A stretch of 64,000 nt of DNA from Volvariella volvacea V23 (taxonomy: Eukaryota; Basidiomycota; Agaricomycetes; Agaricales; Pluteaceae). Made by a program: the position numbers and the translations under genes. Of this stretch, positions 35,501-46,102 are shown piece by piece. The notes below the pieces were generated by a model. The model ran no database searches. It saw only the letters and a program-made list of their open reading frames with translations, and was not told the DNA's origin. Every line of letters starts with the position of its first letter. Positions within the stretch are counted from its first letter, which is position 1. The stretch covers positions 863,551-927,550 of the forward strand of contig KB722738.1 in NCBI GenBank assembly GCA_000349905.1, read 5' to 3'.

Positions 35501-36954
35501 CCAATGAAATGCGAGAGCAGGTTAGCAGGTTTGTACTGCCAGTTTGCAGCTTGGTACTCCAGAGGAAAGGACATTTCCATGCAGCGAAAATCCATTACGG
35601 TTTGCCCTGCTATCAACGTCTAGAAAACTATTAAGATACCCCTTGAGACCAGAAAGTCACCACGCACATTCTTTTCATCTGGACTAAAGGGATGGCCCCG
35701 TATTGCGGGCAGCGGCTCCTTACCCCTGTCCTGGATGGGGGAAAATAAAACTGATACAATCTCAGCCAGTTCTTGCAGCGGTTCTAACATAGTGTAAGAT
35801 ACCCCCCAGAAGTCCTATGCAGCTTTCATTCACCTTTTCCGATTACGCAGAGGCGCATCCTGCGCGCACAGTATTCCTCACTCCACCACTCCACCAATCT
35901 TCTTCGTGTTTCTCTGCCGACGACACCTCCATCTGGTTCTGCCTCGCTGTTTGTTGAGACGACAGAAGGTGCAGGGGATGCGGCACGTGAAGGATCTGCA
36001 GAGGCTGGAGCACCCAACAGTTGTTTTGGTGCACCATTTGAGGCATTTGAAAGTAGGCCCTTCGCCTTTAGGGCTCTAGCGGCCTGCGTGATACTTTCTC
36101 GACTACCGCTGCCAAACTTGCTCCAAACATGCCCAGGACGGCTGAGGTGCTTGTTAAGCTGGAACATACGCCAAAGATCGGACTGATGATTCTTTTTATG
36201 TTCAGATTCCACTGCATTCAGCTCTCGAGAGGTGCATGAAGGATCAAACAAGGGACAATGAAAGAAGGCAGAAAAACGCTCTAAGGCACCACGGAAACCG
36301 TCAGTGGAGACATTGAAGTAGTAGTTAGTATTTGTAGTTGACGTATAAGCGTTGGAGCTTCCGTTGTTCTTGGCCAAATACTGCGAGGGATGACATCAGT
36401 GCAGCTCAGAGATGGATAACGGGCGACATACTTCCGAGTATTCGTTTTCTTTGGGAAACGACTCTGTACCCTGTAGAAGACGTCAAGAATTGTCGTGCTA
36501 CCTTGATAATGCGCAACCTACCATGAAGAGCAGATGCTCACAGAAGTGTGCGAGACCGGGGATATCATCCTACGACGGTAGTTGAGCCAGCAAAACGCAA
36601 CCTGTGTGCCACACGTACTGGATCAGAAAGGTGGCCAACTGCTACATCCAGACTTGCAGCGGCTTTGTCCGTGTTGCTATCGTGGATGAGCGTGGCTTCG
36701 AGTCCGTTCTCTAGCTTGATAACCTGATAACTACGATCGTCTTGCTCGGATTTCTGGATAGGATGGCGGTAAATGTGGTAGGGAGGGCAGGTGGCAGGTG
36801 CAACACGTATCCAGTCGGAAGAAGTGCTCATATTCCGCAAGAGCTTGGTATAGGGAGACCTTGATGGTGATAGTAGGCGTATAAGGGAGTGTGGGCCGGC
36901 GTGGCGAACAGAATGAATCCGAAGAGAATGGCTTAACATGAACAATAGGTGCAT
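32507..36954 (-). CDS. STE23: Insulin-degrading-enzyme-like M16 metalloprotease
   Basis: Zinc protease of the insulysin family; yeast Ste23 matures a-factor pheromone and degrades peptides. The inverted zinc motif HFCEH is encoded at 36534-36548, in [26 protein letters not shown], and the third ligand lies in ELNAVESEHKKN. Further family blocks are STDGFRGALERFSAFFHCPL, WSEEYCARRMRLCVIGK and, near the C-terminus, NILRTKEQLGYIVQ. About a dozen introns split the gene; full length is roughly 1,050-1,150 residues. The first Met (36954) adds a 40-residue Arg/Ser/Leu-rich extension before a second Met (NMSTSSDWIRVA), like the mitochondrial/cytosolic dual start of animal IDE. An Ala/Ser/Pro-rich insertion lies after the second conserved block. 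Confidence 0.92.
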
Positions 36955-37221
36955 ACTGCCACCAAATAGGCAGTCGCCGTAGCCTGAAGGCAATCACAAT
37001 TTAATGCGCAGACGCAGATACGACTTGGACCTACGATCTTGATCCCTTGGCTATAGCACCCAGCTGCGTCGACGTTGAGGCGGTACCTCTAGGTATGGCC
37101 AGGTGCCCGGGATCCACTAAGCGAATCAATAAGATCATACGTATCACAGCAATTTGCCTCAGCTCCGTCACTCCTGCGCATGATAAGCAGTCATCATCTC
37201 CCTCCCGTCCCAAGCAACCAT

Positions 37222-38316
37222 ATGCAATCCGCTTCAATGAGAAGATACTCTAGCCAAGGATATGGTGCCGATGTGACCAGGACGAATGTCTCTCAGGAAC
37301 CTCCCCTCAATACCCTCAATACCCCAGCCGTAGGACGGCAAGTGGAAAGCGGCCTAGACCCTATCACATCTCTCCAAAGGTATCTTAGAGAACAAAGTAG
37401 CGTTGCATTCTTCGTACTCTTAATATTCCGCGAGATGACATGAGTTCACTTAGCCATTGGTAATGGCTTTTATGGTCACCCTACTGTGAACGATGTGCCA
37501 GCAGGTTGGCCTGGGCCCTTATCCAAGGGACTTCCGTATAACGCAACATGGAACTGGTGGGGTGAGTGCCTCTGAAATCTGAATGCCGCGAAGTGGGTTA
37601 CTAGCACTTTTTGATAGTCGAGTACCAAAGCAGCCGTACACGCAAAGCAGGGGGTCGGTATCCAAGCCATTTATGACTTGAAAACCTTTTCACACAACTC
37701 ATGTGGCAGAGGTGCAATGCAGTCAAGAACCCCATTCTGGACCATCTGGATATACTGGCCTAACAGCAGCCCATAGTAGGCCGTTTCCTACGTCTCGAGC
37801 ATCTCAGCACGCACCGATATCCAACCAGGACCAATCAATCCCTCAATTGCGGACAGACGATGAAACACAGGTGCCTTTATCCACCACTCCTCCCCCTCTT
37901 CCTCCCCCTCCTCCTAGTAGTAGTAGTACGTGGCTAGTTGCATTCATGGCCAAGGCCCAGAATGCTTTCGGCGCCGAAGTGCTACAAAGTCGACAGGCCG
38001 TCAGCGTCGATCCCGATGGATTGATACAGCTCCTTCAGTGGCTCAACTCGGGTAATAGCACATTTGGGGTAGATCGAATATGGGAGGACGTGGAGCGACT
38101 GGTGGGTAGCATGTTTCTGTCCAAAATCGCATGTTGGGAACCATAACGCTTCAGAATGCCGAGGAAAGGCGCCAGCTTGGGGTCATTCACGGGGTCATTC
38201 ACAGGCTCATTTGGGACCAAATTGTGGATCTGCAGCTTCATCCCAATGAATACCCCATGGTGGAATTGTTGCATACGTTACAGGAAGTCCTATGTACTTT
38301 TGAGGGCCTTACATAG
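37222..38316 (+). CDS. Hypothetical proline-rich protein
   Basis: I do not recognise this family. A five-exon model (37222-37396, 37454-37561, 37618-37653, 37710-38101, 38155-38316) with canonical splice sites closes in phase at 290 residues, which supports a real gene. The first half contains TIGNGFYGHPTVNDVPAGWP and PYNATWNWWVEYQ; the middle is Ser/Gln-rich with a run of prolines then serines (about 37893-37930, from CCT and AGT repeats); the C-terminal third is better ordered (DPDGLIQLLQWLNSGNSTFG, RRQLGVIHGVIHRLIWDQIV, MVELLHTLQEVL) and probably helical. No signal peptide or membrane segment. Divergent from STE23, 267 bp between starts. Confidence 0.5.
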
Positions 38317-38789
38317 GATGGTCTGGAGGGTAGCCTATGCAACGAGTTACATTTATGAATGCCTAGCTGGTGGTGCGGTAATGTTGTTTTTCACACCCCA
38401 AAGAGGCGACCTCGCACTAGATTACAATATTATGGGACACCATATAAAACTCCGAGCTCTATGTGGTACAAGAGGCAGAGTTTCTTTATCTCGGTTCGCA
38501 GTCATAATGCCAAGTTTCGATTTATGGTACAGTAATTCATAGAATCTATTAGACGCGGGCTGGTGCCTCACCTGTGCCATTTCAAGGACGGCTACAACCC
38601 AATCAAGAGTTGTATCATATTTGCCGTCCAACTGTCCTCTCTGTACTTGTTCAGATAACACTAAGGACAAGAGGTAGCTCCACTGAGCTCCAATGCACAA
38701 AAATCAAAAAGAGGCAGGACAAAATCCCGATGAGATATGCTGTGACAAGAGACTGGTCCCTGTGGATACCGCGAGATTAGACACGGCAA
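38317..38789. other. Intergenic region before tRNA-Ser
   Basis: 473 bp without a supported gene. A 92-codon open frame on the - strand (38422-38700) has no recognisable motif. Confidence 0.5.
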
Positions 38790-38871
38790 GGCGCTATAGC
38801 CAAGTGGTTACGGCGACAGATTAGAAATCTGTTCCTCTTTGAGGGCGCAGGTTCGAATCCTGCTGGCGTCG
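38790..38871 (+). tRNA. tRNA-Ser (anticodon AGA)
   Basis: An 82-nt type II tRNA. The acceptor stem pairs GGCGCTA with TGGCGTC (two G-U pairs). The D arm contains AGTGGTTA (A box). The anticodon stem ACAGA/TCTGT encloses the loop TTAGAAA with anticodon AGA at 38823-38825, reading UCU. A long variable arm follows (TTCCTCTTTGAGG), then the T arm GCAGG-TTCGAAT-CCTGC (B box) and discriminator G. No intron. CCA is not encoded, as expected in eukaryotes. Confidence 0.95.
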
Positions 38872-38876
38872 AAATG

Positions 38877-38881
38877 TTTTT
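38877..38881 (+). terminator. RNA polymerase III terminator of tRNA-Ser
   Basis: A run of five T residues begins six bases after the tRNA 3' end on the coding strand. Confidence 0.75.
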
Positions 38882-38973
38882 GCCTCTTTTCACATATTAA
38901 ATAAGGGTACGCATACATAAGGAGATAAAGTCTATAAAAGCCCCAAATAGCAGCAGTAGAGTTGTAAAGCTTA

Positions 38974-40457
38974 TCAAAAACTGCCTGATCGCGCCCGCCA
39001 CCATTTCCAAGCCCCAAGACCAAGCAAGAGGTTGAAGGTCCCCAATGCACTGGAACCAACCCCAATGACGGTGAGCAACCACCAGAATATACCAATAACC
39101 CGGCCAATAACCCGGCCAGTATACTTTTTAATATTAGCGAACCCGTCGGGTCGAATATTATGATTAGGTGGTAAACGTATTGTGGGGATGATAGGCCCAG
39201 GCGCAGATGATGGGATTGCAAGAAGAGAAACTATAGGTTTCTAGAAACGACAGTTAGATTAGTATGCAGGTGTAGTTAGGGCACTGACATGATCCGAGGT
39301 GGTATAGCTGGGAATGCTGGTATAAAGGAGGTTGACAATTTTGCTTTGCTCAAATGGTGTGTCTGGGGAGTCTAGGTGAGTGGCATAAAGCACCCTGTCT
39401 GTCCAGGACGGGATCCGTTTGGTGCTAAAGGAGTCGGGTTACGAGACAGATAGAACCTACAAGAAGGTAAACCCTCACCTGTACTTGTCCACTTCGCCAA
39501 TTGTGTATTTATAGCTGCATTTGAACTTCCAGAACTCGCCTTCGTGCAAGCCCACGAATGCAGTTCCTTTACGTCGCTCTATTAACAACTGATCATACTC
39601 TTTCAACTCCTTTCTGGAAATATCACTCGACAACGCTTCAAAGAAGGCAGCGGAAGACTTCCAGGATGACGCGAACTGATGGTCTACAGGCAACTGGAGA
39701 CGAAAATTCAGATCCCCAAAGAAGAACAAGTGCGAACTGTCGAAAATAGTACTGAGCTCTGTGCTGCCAGCCGCAGATGGAAAGAGTAGCGAGGCAACGA
39801 TGTGTTTGTAATTGGCGATCCGCAAATTAACATTCTCGTCGTGAGGTGCGAGATGAGCACAGACAAAACTGCAGAGCGTGAGCACTAATGGGATTTAAAA
39901 GAGGGATTATAGACCAACGTGTACGTTTCCCCTGGGTGGTTATCCGATCCAGGAATTCTGAACCGTACACCGACTGCCCCCTTATTCCCCATATACATGG
40001 GCCCACAACCTGTCCATTGAGTCTGGACATCGCAGACTTTCCGTGCGGTGCCATCGTCCCTTGCAAACACAAGTAGTGCAACTCCAACATTCACCACTTG
40101 AGCTATAAGGGAATATCGCTCCTCGTTTGGTGCATGTGCCTCGATTTGCGACAAGATGAGGGCGCCTCGACTCTGTAAAACAGCCTTGGAGAAACCAGAC
40201 ACTGCCTAGGGTGATTAGTTTTTTTGGGAGCTGGGACCCAGGGAGGACTTACAGCCGAGATGAAGGGGGAGGAGTTCTTGAAAGCCAACCGCAACTATAT
40301 CAGGCGCCCTTCGGTCTGGTGATAAAAACGTTGAGACCTGTAGGGTTGGTGCCAACCAGTCCACCAGATCTTGTGGGAGGGCAAGGTCGCCCTGCAAATT
40401 GGTGTTGTAGGAAGCAATTTGGACCAGCAAATGCTCTGCATTAGCTGCATTGGTCAT
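38974..40457 (-). CDS. Inositol polyphosphate 5-phosphatase
   Basis: Removes the 5-phosphate of PtdIns(4,5)P2 and relatives. First exon 40457-40253, second starting at 40201; several later short introns. Signature motifs are APDIVAVGFQELLPLHLG (metal-binding Glu), GNKGAVGVRFRI, FVCAHLAPHDENVNLRIANY, the metal motif FFFGDLNFRLQLP, and PSWTDRVLYATHLD. The last 50 residues contain two hydrophobic stretches (IGIFWWLLTVIGVGSSALGT and LLLGLGAW), so the enzyme is probably tail-anchored to an internal membrane. No SAC1 domain is present, unlike synaptojanins. The start was set at the first ATG before the conserved EHLLVQIASYNTN. Confidence 0.9.
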
Positions 40458-40669
40458 GATCAAAGGATGAGTTAACCATGGTTCAAGCCCACAAAGGCGT
40501 GGTAACAGTGGAACTGAATACTGCCATAAAAGGTGGTTGGCCGCATGATTGGCGCTCGAGGTAAACTGCGCTCCAGAAAACGGGTACAATATGTTATCTA
40601 GTCTAGAGTAATTGATGTATGTACACCGACAACCCGTTCCAGATTATCAACTGTCATGAGATATCATAA

Positions 40670-41701
40670 TCACTTTTGGCGGGATGGAGGTCCCCTGCTG
40701 ACGCCGAGATCCTTCAACTTTCCTGTTCCGAGATCGTATACCCAGCCATGAATCCAGACCTCCTTTCCTTGACCACTTTTGTTAGCCCAGGCGTTGACAA
40801 TAGTCTGGCTTTTGGCTAGATTCTCGACTTGCTTCTTTACGTTCTCTTCGACGACAAGCTGCAAGGCATCATCCGGGGGAGCACTGGAAACCTTGAGTGC
40901 CACGGCGAGATCCGTAAGTGGGGCGAGCCATCGGTTGAGGGGTTCGTCAGGGGGCAGAGTAGTGATTGTAGCATTTGTACCGTTAGGGTTGTTCTGGGCG
41001 CGAGCGGCGTTGAGACACGCCATTGCGCCTCCACAGTTTGTGTGTCCAACAATGACCACTGTTATGTCACCAGTATGTACGGGTGACAGAAGAGGAAGAG
41101 ACGGTTGGGATGATGTGGCTGACGGAGAGTAAGAAAAAATGCACCGTGTTCCACGCCCAGGAAGTCTACAGCATATTTGAGCACCGACAGGACGTTTTCG
41201 TCGTCAGGGTGGAATTGACTGAACGGACGTTAGAAGTTAAATGCATCTGAAGGAATCAGTCAATCACTTGGCTATGTTGCGATGAACGAATATCTCTCCG
41301 GGACGAGCGCCTGTGACGACCGATTCTGGAACACGGGAGTCCGCACAGCCTATCCAGAGGGTCTGCAAACCGTGAGACGGGGCGAAGCAAAGCTGGCGAG
41401 ACATTGGACATACATGCGGGGTTTGGCCCTTGGCTGACTCGGCGAAGAACGTGGGCTCGACCTGCTGGACATCCTTCGCCCACTGGACGTTGGAGGAAAG
41501 AAGACGGGCAAGGGGGAGATGGTGATGAGAGGACATGGGCTGCTGTGTGTGTCTTTCGGTTGGGGATGGGGATGGAGAGGGCGGATGGGGGATGGAGGGG
41601 AAGCTTATAACGTGCAGCTGCTGTTGCTGTGGGAGTAGATGGGAGAAGGGGAGTCTTAGAGACCAGCGAGTTGATATCCACGGAAGGAACCGAAATGGCA
41701 T
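40670..41701 (-). CDS. Beta-class carbonic anhydrase
   Basis: Interconverts carbon dioxide and bicarbonate, supplying bicarbonate to carboxylases. Exons 41701-41414, 41362-41268, 41218-41145 and 41058-40670 give 281 residues. Zinc ligands are visible: Cys and Asp of [11 protein letters not shown], then His and Cys of [26 protein letters not shown] and the C-terminal [15 protein letters not shown] are also typical. The first 60 residues, rich in Arg, Leu, Pro and Ser, precede a second Met ([14 protein letters not shown]) where the conserved part starts. The long form could be mitochondrial and the short one cytosolic. Same strand as the 5-phosphatase, 212 bp upstream of it. Confidence 0.94.
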
Positions 41702-42142
41702 TGCGGCTATGGTGACCAATGATTAATGATTAGCGGAGGTCAGTCTGAGGGTCTGATAGAGCGACGGAGGTCAGGGCGTGGTTAGAACGGTCCTTTAAAA
41801 AAGCATGTTTGCTTCTCCCCAAGATATCTATGCCGGCGTGCTATCAATTTAACCAGTGGCGTCGGAAGCGCTTTCCGACGATCCCACCCCATCCAATCAG
41901 AGCCTCCCCAGTCTTTCGTGCTCTCCCCTACTACTGCAGAGTAACAGCGTCTGCAAATTGGGCTAGTATTGTACACTGTATCGCACCAATGCGGTTGCGA
42001 CACCCACTTGCTTTTGATCGGTACTCATGTCATACTTAGTGGCATAGCAAACAGGTACTGCATGAATGGATTATCATAGGAATGCCACAACCCCGCCTTC
42101 ACCATCTCCACGCACACAATCAGCAGTGATGGATACAACAGT
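41702..42142. other. Intergenic region, carbonic anhydrase to RPL7
   Basis: 441 bp holding the carbonic anhydrase promoter and the RPL7 3' flank. No coding region is supported. Confidence 0.5.
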
Positions 42143-43321
42143 CTAATTCATCTGGCGAATCAGCTTGTTGATGTTAGTTTCCCGGTCACCAAAGTCGCCA
42201 CCCTGCACGAAGTGCTTGAATTTTCTCGTTCTCCAGCCACCAGTGGGGTTGGAGAGCTTGAATGGCCACAGGAAGTTCGACGCCTATAGATGGTGAGTGA
42301 TGCCCAGCTGCCTATGCACAGAGGTCCACCTACCTGTTTGAAATTGGGGCCAGCAGTGAAAATCTCGTGAACGAGGTCCTCGACGGAGATGATGTCGTAT
42401 TTGCCGAGCGCAGCTTCGATCACGCCGTTGTTGGTAAGGGGAACGCGTTGCTTGTCGACCTTGCCGTACCCGCGCTTGTAGATGAGTTCGCGAACAGACT
42501 TAAGGTTGGGTTCACTGATTGAAAGCAGATCAACAATCCGTGCATCAAACCCAGCATGTCAAAGCGTACCCATAGGTGATGTAAGGCTCGACAAGTCGAA
42601 GCATTTGCTGGGTTGCGCGTGTTGCCTTCACAAATACGCCGTTGTTGATTTGCAATAACCGCAGGAGTTGCAGGATCTTGCGGGGCTTGGGCGCAATTTC
42701 ATTGATACTACCCTCATGTCAACGCAAAATCAAACTTTCTGGATGCTCACATACCCGCGAATTCGAATGACGAAGTAGACCTTGGGTTGAGCCGGTACGT
42801 AGAAATCTCCCTTCGATCTTGACTCGCGCTTCAAACGAATCTCTTCCCTCTCCTTTGCAATATACTCCTTCACATACTTCTCCGCACGTTTAAAGATAAC
42901 TTTTCTCTTAGCCTTTGCTGCCTAAAAATTTTACTCGTTAATATTGCATCCAGAGACCAAACTTGGAGAGATTGGTGTCAGTCCCGAAAGATGGTATATT
43001 TGAAGGCGACATGGCAAGATAATGCTTGCTAGCCATTCTTCGACGAAGCGTATGCATCCTCGACCCTTTCCAAATCATCCTCACCTTTCGAGCAGCGGTC
43101 GCAGCCGCGATGCGCTCCTCTCGCGCCTTTTCGTTTTGCTTTCTCTTCTTGAGGAGAGTCTCCGGGACTTCTATCGCCTGGATAGATGGGGTCTAAGCAT
43201 TAGGGAAGACTCTGAACGCCAGCAGTACTGACTGAAGCACTCGGGACTCTGGAAACAGCATTAGAAAGTCAGAATAGTGCACTCTGGCGATGTATTGGAC
43301 GTACGATGTTGACGGGGCCAT
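42143..43321 (-). CDS. RPL7: 60S ribosomal protein L7 (uL30)
   Basis: Structural protein of the large ribosomal subunit. Early exons are 43321-43305, 43248-43233 (16 nt) and 43177-43085, then a long intron and exons from 42921 down. The start MAPSTSVPSAS leads into [20 protein letters not shown], a basic helix that contacts rRNA. Other diagnostic stretches are [60 protein letters not shown] and, at the C-terminus, [19 protein letters not shown]. Length about 250 residues, as in other fungi. The 163-nt intron 42922-43084 is three times the usual size and probably carries a snoRNA. Expected to be highly expressed. Confidence 0.96.
42974..43085 (-). ncRNA. Candidate box C/D snoRNA in RPL7 intron, guide for 25S rRNA (G805 class)
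   Basis: On the RPL7 sense strand the long intron has a D box CTGA (42978-42981) preceded at once by ACCATCTTTCGGG (42983-42995), a 13-nt complement of the conserved 25S rRNA segment CCCGAAAGATGGT. By the D-plus-five rule the methylated base would be the G of CCCG, G805 in yeast numbering. A C-box-like AGGATGA (43075-43081, one mismatch to RTGATGA) and a GGTG/CACC pair could close the ends. The weak point is that this C box nearly touches the 5' splice site. Yeast RPL7 introns also host snoRNAs (snR39, snR59) for this rRNA region, which supports the call. Confidence 0.55.
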
Positions 43322-43902
43322 TGGGCAGCTTGACGGTCGATTTCGTTATAGACACTACATCCCTCTTGGGAGCGGTGGCTTCAACTATACAAGTCTGACT
43401 CATCAATTCCCACGCTTGTAGCTCAAACCTCAACTTCAAGCCAACTTTGAGGAGGAATACTCTGGCTCGTGCATCGGCAAATGCTTGCGATCCAGCCATT
43501 TGAGCGCATGCGGTACAGCTCACGAAAACTTCAATTACTAGCAGGAACGCTTATGGACAAATTTCTAAACGAACAGAGGAATTTGTTGGAACACTAGGTG
43601 ACCGGAAGTATCCATGGAAGAAGGATAGCCGGCCAAAGAGTGCACGCCTTAGTCTGAGGCAGCTGTGATGGACGAACTGAGAGAGAATAACAGTCGACTA
43701 TGTGGTATAACAGCGCCTGGAGTTTGTTAAAAGATGTGCACAAAGAGACAGCAAGTTCGATATTTGAATTCCGGAACTTTAGGGCCGGTCAATCCTACAC
43801 CCCTAATTTCCTTTTCCATGTCACCATCTCACACCACGATGACAGCCATGGGCACGAAATATTGCCCGCTTTATAAGACATCTTGCTTTCTCTCTGATCC
43901 AC
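43322..43902. promoter_or_regulatory. Divergent promoter region, RPL7 and aldo-keto reductase
   Basis: 581 bp between two divergent starts. No recognisable coding sequence; the reductase leader is pyrimidine-rich near 43870. Confidence 0.5.
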
Positions 43903-44881
43903 ATGCCCGCCATTACAACCGTCCAGTTGAATGACGCCACACAAATACCTTGGCTCGCCTTTGGGACAGGCACCGCACTGTATGGACGGGATGCCTCCAA
44001 CCTCGTCGAGGTCGCCATCAAGGCTGGTATCACACACCTTGATGGTGCGCAGATGTACAATAACGAGGATACCCTCGGTGCTGGTATTAGGGCCTCAGGG
44101 AAGTCACGCTCCGAGCTCTACATTGTCACGAAACTAAAAGGACTGGCACCCGGACAAACCATTAAGCAATCGCTTCAGGATTCGTTAAAGAAGTTGGGTG
44201 TGGATTACGTGGACTTATTCCTAATTCATAGCCCAAAGCCTGCAAACGAAAATGGCACCCTTAAGTCGATCTGGGCAGGGATGGAAGACGTCAAGCGAGA
44301 AGGCCTAGCAAAGTCAATTGGGGTATCGAATTTTCAGGTGCAAGACCTCAAGATTATTCTGGACGGCGCTACTGTCATTCCAGCAGTAAATCAGGTACCA
44401 TCTTAGTTCGTACATTTTTTGCTCATTAACTGATGCCTCGTGCTAGATTGAGCTTCATCCTTACGTTTGGAAAGCTGCGCATCCAATAGTAGACTACTGC
44501 AAGGAGCATGGAATCCTTGTTGCATCGTATGGTGGTCAAACGCCGCTCGTCCGGGCAGGTGGTGGCCCCTTGGACCCCTGTCTCCCGGCAATTCGTGCGA
44601 GGCTTGAGAAGGTCCGCGGGAAACCCGTAGCTCTGGGTCAAGTCCTATCCAAATGGATTTTGCAAAAAGGCTCAATAATAGTGACGTGAGCATGGTTCAT
44701 GAGCACATTCCCAGCCTCCACTAAGTTTCCTATTAGGACTACATCCAAAGCAAGCAGGATCGAGGAGTTTCTTGACGTTGTGAATGTTCCAGACTTGACA
44801 GAGGAGGAAATCCAAGCTATTGACGATGCTGGCGAGAAAGTGCACAAAAGGATGTATATGCGAGCTGTCTTTGGTGAATAA
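43903..44881 (+). CDS. Aldo-keto reductase
   Basis: NADPH-dependent reductase of aldehydes or ketones. Exons 43903-44394, 44447-44685 and 44737-44881 give 291 residues. The catalytic tetrad is complete: Asp47 and Tyr52 (HLDGAQMYNNED), Lys77 (IVTKLKG) and His109 (LFLIHSP). KSIGVSNFQVQDLKIIL is the second AKR signature, and SIIVTTTSKASRIEEFL is the coenzyme-phosphate loop; its usual Pro-Lys-Ser is Thr-Ser-Lys-Ala-Ser here. The segment after IELHPYVWKAAHPIVDYCKE is close to fungal AKR3-type 2-dehydropantolactone or xylose-reductase-like enzymes. Substrate cannot be read from sequence. Confidence 0.93.
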
Positions 44882-45359
44882 TTGTGAAGTTAAGCATAGT
44901 CGGATTCAGTCGCATGCAGTTGCCTCCTAGCATTTACGTTGCGGCAGGGTATAATGTATAGGCCTACTTCTTGGTCTTCAATCCCGCAGGGCAGCATTCA
45001 TGGACATCTTCCAAAATACTGCTTAAATATCCCACAGCTTGGACTTATCATATGGCCCGATGACTTCAAGTGACCAATGATATCCCACTGGCGCTAGCTG
45101 TCACGATCATCCATACTAAGCATCAAGATGTCGGGCAAGTTTCAGTTCCCTAGCCATCTGGTCTAAGCCATTTGAAAAACCCCTCGATGGGCAATAAGTA
45201 GCGAGGATTCCTGCCTTGTCATGGTGGCGAAACTGCTGTACATCATGGGTCTCTTAAGAAGCACACAGCTCGAAAAGCATTGCTCCTAACTTCACATCCA
45301 ATAGACTCTGAATTGTCATGGCCAGAGTCCATGTGAAGTTGTGGTGTCCTTATTATTAG
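44882..45359. other. Intergenic region downstream of the aldo-keto reductase
   Basis: 478 bp with no supported gene. It might hold degraded upstream exons of the broken membrane-protein gene that follows, but I find no cysteine cluster or signal peptide in any frame. Confidence 0.45.
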
Positions 45360-45875
45360 TGGTACCTTCGTGCCTGGTTGGGCGTACCTCGATGCAAAGG
45401 TTGGTGCACTTGTGAATCAGTGCAATGGGAAATTCAGGCAAGCAATAATTTTGACGATGTATAGGCTCATCAGAATATTGGCAATTGACAGACCTATTCC
45501 AAATGATTTCGACGATCCTCATGTAAGTACAGGCATAGTGGAGGTCTCCTTTACAGAAACTCAACAGACATCATCCTCTACTCCATAGACTACCGCTTAA
45601 ACTGCGTTAAAGCCGGAAGAATCCCAAGCTCAACTTACTGTAAAGACAAACGTACGATGGGACCCATAGTTGGAGCTGCGTTGGGGTGCTTGGTGGGCGC
45701 ATTTTACCTCTTTAGGTGGCGTCGTGCCCGCGCAGATGCAGAGGTTAGATTGCACAGCCCAACTCCGGGCACAAGGGAACACAACCCGACATCACATGGT
45801 GAAGTGCGGAAAGCCCCTACCTTGCCTACTGTCTACCTCTACATTTATTCGCATTTCTCGTCCATTTTGCATTAA
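45360..45875 (+). pseudogene. Truncated paralogue of the single-pass membrane protein gene
   Basis: Fragments resemble the intact gene at 46103-47306 in the same order. VPGWAYLDA (near 45375) corresponds to VPHYAYINVT, and GPIVGAALGCLVGAFYLFRW followed by Arg (near 45660) corresponds to the transmembrane block AGPIAGGVVGGVVGLALIAA. The signal peptide and the two cysteine-rich exons of the intact gene are missing upstream, and the pieces do not join into one convincing frame. A decayed tandem duplicate is the simplest reading. An intact short gene with unrecognised splicing is the alternative. Confidence 0.45.
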
Positions 45876-46102
45876 CTACCTACTCGTATAATGTCACGCA
45901 CAAGCTGTCCTAATGTCAAATAGATTTGTGGCCTATGGCGCCATGGATCCATTCCGGAGTATCGCATCACCGCCCTGGACCGGCTTAAGTAATTCGCCGG
46001 TCACAAATGAAAGCGCGCAATCAATGAACACCCTCGAGGCCTCTGCCTCTCCCACCTAGCCCCGTTGACCTCAACTCACATTTTGCTCAGTCCAACGAGA
46101 AA

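Noticed and set aside
38808..39221. 137-codon open frame on the - strand over the tRNA-Ser gene
   Set aside because: It crosses the tRNA and the 3' end of the 5-phosphatase gene in a different frame and has no support.
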